DNA of 64,000 nt from Peribacillus butanolivorans (GTDB taxonomy: Bacteria > Bacillota > Bacilli > Bacillales > DSM-1321). The notes under the pieces were generated by a model that searched no databases, had not been told where the DNA came from, and saw only the letters and a list, made by a program, of their open reading frames with translations. The stretch lies in the NCBI RefSeq assembly GCF_001273755.1, contig NZ_LGYA01000005.1, positions 289,779-353,778 of the forward strand, given 5' to 3'. This document shows, piece after piece, positions 60,953 to 64,000 of this stretch. Numbering within the stretch: position 1 is the stretch's first letter; each line of letters opens with the position of its first letter. Position numbers and translations under genes: made by a program.

Positions 60953-63178
60953 TTATTGGGCTCTTTCTTTTTCTTCGTGAATAGCGACTTTACTTGGCCA
61001 GAAGGCACTACGCCCAAGCAGTGCGGTAATCGCTGGAACAAGGAATGGACGAACGATGAACGTGTCCATTAACACACCGAGTGCGGTAATGAGTCCGAAT
61101 TGAACCAGTACTTGAATTGGCAGTGTAGCAAGAACAGAAAAAGTGGCTGCTAAGATGATGCCGGCTGAGGTGATGACCCCACTTGTTTCGGCGACTCCTT
61201 CTCTGATTGCCTGTTTGATAGGCATTGTTTTTTTCTTGCGCCAAATACTCGAAACCATAAAGATATTGTAATCCTCCCCAAGGGCGACAAGGAATACGAA
61301 TGAATACAGTGGAATTGTACCTTCAATTGCTTCCACTCCCATGAAATAGTGAAGGATTATCCAACCTAAGCCCATAGCGGCAAAGAAGGAGAGGATGACC
61401 GTTCCCATTAAATAAATCATAGCTGTCACAGAGCGCAAGTAAGCTAAAAGGAGCAAGGAAATCAAGACGATAATGATTGGGATAATCATAAATTCATCGG
61501 TCTTAACCGTATCTCTTTTATCAAATTGAGTGGCTGTTTGCCCTCCAATCCATACTTTTTCATCAACAGCTGAGATATTGGCGGCTTTCAGTTCTTTTTC
61601 AGCTAGGCTGCGAATGTCAGGAATTGCATTTATGGCTTCAATATCGTACGGATTAATATTGAATGTGACTTCATATGACTGCAGATCCTTATTGGATTTA
61701 CTGTTAATAGGATCTGTGACACTTTCAACCAGATTCATCTTTTTTAGTTCATCTGCCAAGTCGATGTCCTTACCATCAGTATCGACAACCACTGTAGCTG
61801 GTGCAAGTTCTCCGGGTGTGTATGAGTCAGAAATGACCTTATATCCTTCACGGGAGTTCATATCTTCAGGGAATGAAGATAGAATATCGTAGGAATATTT
61901 TATTTGAGATGAATAGCCCGCTAATACACTGAAGATAATCAGGCATGTAAGAATGACAGTCCATGGTTTGGTTGTTACGATATTCCCAATCCAATTGCCG
62001 ATGCGACCTGCTTCTTTATGTTTCTTAACGGTTTTGCCTTTTTTCTTCGCACGTGATTCTTCCATTTCTGGTGTGCGTGGAACGATAGGGAAGAAAGAGG
62101 CCCGACCGAATACGGAAAGTAGTGCGGGTACGAGTGTTAAGGCTGCTAACATCATGATTAAAATGGATAAGCTGAATGGTACTGCGAAACGATGATAGGC
62201 TCCATATTTGGCTACAAGTAAAGTTAGTAGAGAGATTACAATCGTCAGTCCACTCATCGCAATGGCACCTGATGAATCCTTAAATGCTGCAATCATGGCT
62301 TCTCGTTTACTTTCATGATGTCTTAATTCACTTCTGTAGTGGGAGATTAAAAATAGACAATAATCCGTTCCTGCACCGAATAATAATACGGTCATAATGG
62401 AAATAGCCTGTGAATCAACTGTAATCCAGTCGTGATCTGCCATAAATCCAAGGATTGGACTGGTGACAAGATAGGCGAAGCCGACTCCGATAAGTGGAAT
62501 AATGGCTAAAAGTGGGGAGCGGTAAATGAGTAATAACACGACAAGTACAAGTATTACTGTAGCTAAAAGTAATTGGAAATCTGCACCTGAAAATAATCCA
62601 GTTGCATCGACAGAAATTCCAACAGGGCCTGTTACACGAAGTGATAACTTTTCTGAATTTGTCTGAACTTTGAACGGGTCAAGGCCAACGCGCTCTGTTA
62701 CTATTCTATTAATAATTTTAAGGTTTTTTTCTAATACAGCGGTCTCAGTTTTCTCCTTAAAGAAGAGCGGTTGTACGAAAGTCGTACCATCTTCTGAAAC
62801 AGATCCCTGCAGCGCAGGCAATGGGATTTCATGAAGAGGAGGTAAAAATGATTGTTGTGTTAATGGATTCTCTGTCAATTCCTTGGAAAGGTATTGAACC
62901 TCGGCCAAGTCGGCTTCTGTCAGTCCACCTTCCCGATGCCATGTAAGTAAGGCGGGTATCCCTGAGGAATTCGGGAACTCTTTTTTAATGAGCTTATCAG
63001 CCACGACAGAAGCTGAGTCTGCAGGCAGGTCAGCGGTATTATTGGATGTGCGATCCTTAACATCCGGTAACGTTATTGTTAATATTGTAGCTGCAATTAT
63101 CCAGACAGCGATGACGACCCAGCGGCTGACCTTTCCTGTCATCATTCTGCTTAGTCTTCCTAATAATGTTTCATCCAA
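60953..63178 (-). CDS. MMPL/RND-family membrane transporter
   Basis: This 741-residue protein has about 12 membrane helices in two homologous halves, each with a large extracellular domain after the first helix, as in MMPL/YdfJ proteins. Family motifs are GAGTDYCLFLISHYR (first half) and ALGEDYNIFMVSSIW (second half), each with a conserved Asp in the membrane. Such proteins export lipids, drugs or fatty acids by proton coupling; the substrate is unknown. The TTG at 63178 follows GAGGTG by 6 bases; an earlier in-frame GTG is part of that sequence. Confidence 0.87.
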   Translation of the reverse strand: MDETLLGRLSRMMTGKVSRWVVIAVWIIAATILTITLPDVKDRTSNNTADLPADSASVVADKLIKKEFPNSSGIPALLTWHREGGLTEADLAEVQYLSKELTENPLTQQSFLPPLHEIPLPALQGSVSEDGTTFVQPLFFKEKTETAVLEKNLKIINRIVTERVGLDPFKVQTNSEKLSLRVTGPVGISVDATGLFSGADFQLLLATVILVLVVLLLIYRSPLLAIIPLIGVGFAYLVTSPILGFMADHDWITVDSQAISIMTVLLFGAGTDYCLFLISHYRSELRHHESKREAMIAAFKDSSGAIAMSGLTIVISLLTLLVAKYGAYHRFAVPFSLSILIMMLAALTLVPALLSVFGRASFFPIVPRTPEMEESRAKKKGKTVKKHKEAGRIGNWIGNIVTTKPWTVILTCLIIFSVLAGYSSQIKYSYDILSSFPEDMNSREGYKVISDSYTPGELAPATVVVDTDGKDIDLADELKKMNLVESVTDPINSKSNKDLQSYEVTFNINPYDIEAINAIPDIRSLAEKELKAANISAVDEKVWIGGQTATQFDKRDTVKTDEFMIIPIIIVLISLLLLAYLRSVTAMIYLMGTVILSFFAAMGLGWIILHYFMGVEAIEGTIPLYSFVFLVALGEDYNIFMVSSIWRKKKTMPIKQAIREGVAETSGVITSAGIILAATFSVLATLPIQVLVQFGLITALGVLMDTFIVRPFLVPAITALLGRSAFWPSKVAIHEEKERAQ

Positions 63179-63271
63179 TGAAAGCACCTCGCTTTTGAAT
63201 TTTTTTATTCTATCCTTAATTATAATGGAGCTTTGATGACATATACAAAAATGGGTATGCCCGTCTTCTCA

Positions 63272-63312
63272 CAAAAAAGGCTTTGAATAGCTTTCCATTC
63301 AAAGCTTTTTCA
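63272..63312. terminator. Hairpin with T-tract between MMPL and catalase genes
   Basis: AAAAAAGGCTTTGAA pairs imperfectly with TTCAAAGCTTTTT. No gene ends immediately before it on the plus strand. It may insulate the catalase promoter region from upstream transcription. Confidence 0.6.
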
Positions 63313-63686
63313 TGATTTTAGAAATTTAAATCAAATTTAAGTGTTTTTTTAACCCAATATCCCCCAGTAGTTATTATCAGTTTTTCCTCTAGGTTTGATT
63401 GGGGATTGGGGAAAAATCCTAATTCTACTAATGTAGCTGCTTGGTTAAATAACCTCGAAATTTCACGTTTTGTACTGTGGTCTTTCAAGTTTGTTTGTTT
63501 TTTGATTTCAGATTTCAGATTGTATAGTTTTAGCTAACTTTTTTTCATTAACATTGGTTACCAGGTTTAAACCGCAGAACTTGGACTTACAATATCTTGA
63601 ATAATGTTGAAGATAGACGAGTAAGATTTGGGAATTAGGGTAAGGTAAAATGTATTATGGTTTTAATTAGCAAAGGAGGAAATGTT
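63313..63686. other. Non-coding region before catalase
   Basis: These 374 AT-rich bases hold no ORF of note. There is a short tandem GATTTCA repeat (63502-63516). No clear PerR dyad or promoter was seen, although one must be here for the catalase gene. Confidence 0.45.
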
Positions 63687-64000
63687 TTGTCTGAAAAATC
63701 CAAAAGAACAAATGGTAACTCAGAAAAAACGTTAACAAACCGGCAAGGGCACCCCATCACGAATAATCAGAGTATCCGAACGGTCGGTAACAGAGGCCCA
63801 AGTACACTAGAGAACTACGACTTCCTGGAAAAGATTAGTCACTTTGATAGAGAACGGATTCCAGAGCGGGTCGTGCATGCCCGCGGTGCAGGCGCCCATG
63901 GCTATTTTGTTCCGACCGGTAAAGCAGGGGACGAGCCGATTTCAAAATATACGAGAGCTAAGGTATTTCAGGAGGAGGGTAAAAAAACACCGGTATTTGT
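63687..64000 (+). CDS. Catalase, N-terminal part (cut by window end)
   Basis: The first 104 codons of a clade-type haem catalase are present. [24 protein letters not shown] and [34 protein letters not shown] include the catalytic His in VVHARG. The protein would detoxify hydrogen peroxide. The TTG start at 63687 lies after AAAGGAGG with 7-base spacing. KatA-like or KatX-like identity cannot be decided without the rest. Confidence 0.93.
   Translation, partial: MSEKSKRTNGNSEKTLTNRQGHPITNNQSIRTVGNRGPSTLENYDFLEKISHFDRERIPERVVHARGAGAHGYFVPTGKAGDEPISKYTRAKVFQEEGKKTPVF

Noticed and set aside
1..64000. Search for CRISPR arrays, IS elements, tRNA/rRNA and prophage genes
   Set aside because: No regularly spaced repeats, transposase motifs, cloverleaf sequences or phage structural genes were seen by eye.

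Overview
The window is a low-GC Firmicute chromosome segment, almost certainly Bacillaceae. Gene order from about 21 to 56 kb follows the Bacillus subtilis block tagO-tagV-yvyE-degSU-degV-comF-yvyF-flgM-flgN-flgK-flgL-yviE-fliW-csrA-hag-flaG-fliDST-hpf-secA-prfB-cccB-ftsEX-ctpB-minJ. A SecA2/SlaP pair at the left edge suggests an S-layer organism. A Peribacillus-like or related Bacillus is my guess; the sequence shows only the family with confidence. No rRNA, tRNA, insertion sequence, prophage or CRISPR array was seen.

Layout. 0-7.4 kb holds cell-surface genes: the SecA2 end, SlaP, an LTA-synthase-family enzyme, the LCP ligase TagU, a secreted M14 carboxypeptidase and a LysM-NlpC/P60 hydrolase with a WalR-type site. 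7.8-26.3 kb is a wall teichoic acid cluster: tagB-tagD diverging from tagF, a second glycerophosphotransferase and tagGH, then tagA, a glycosyltransferase, tagO, a third large glycerophosphotransferase and tagV. A reverse-strand set (glycosyltransferase, MurJ/Wzx-like flippase, Wzy/ligase-like protein) sits inside it. 26.5-33 kb holds yvyE, degS-degU, a DegV protein and comFA-comFC without comFB. 33-42.2 kb is the late flagellar block with three good SigmaD promoters and a CsrA-controlled hag leader. 42.4-43.1 kb is hpf with a SigmaB-type promoter.

The most interesting segment is 43.3-44.7 kb, between hpf and secA. In order it holds a cluster of SinR-type operators (GTTCTYT half-sites, one an inverted repeat with a 2-nt spacer), a 65-codon zinc-ribbon protein, a dyad over a -10 element, a cyclic-di-GMP-I (GEMM-I) riboswitch, a 46-codon SinI-type antirepressor and, convergent to it, a SinR-type repressor. 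Read together this looks like a circuit in which c-di-GMP controls SinI synthesis, SinI titrates SinR, and SinR controls the zinc-ribbon gene and probably matrix genes elsewhere. It lies beside the hag/flagellar block, so the motility and matrix decisions are neighbours.

45-56.7 kb holds secA, prfB (with its programmed frameshift), a YitT protein, cccB, ftsE-ftsX, an M23 hydrolase with a coiled coil in the position expected for the FtsEX effector, ctpB and minJ. 56.9-60.1 kb is a Fur-type divergent siderophore uptake locus (binding protein and two permeases, no ATPase). 60.2-63.2 kb holds a YceI protein with an upstream MarR-type dyad and an MMPL transporter. The right edge cuts a catalase gene. 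Many starts here are TTG or GTG and were chosen by Shine-Dalgarno spacing.
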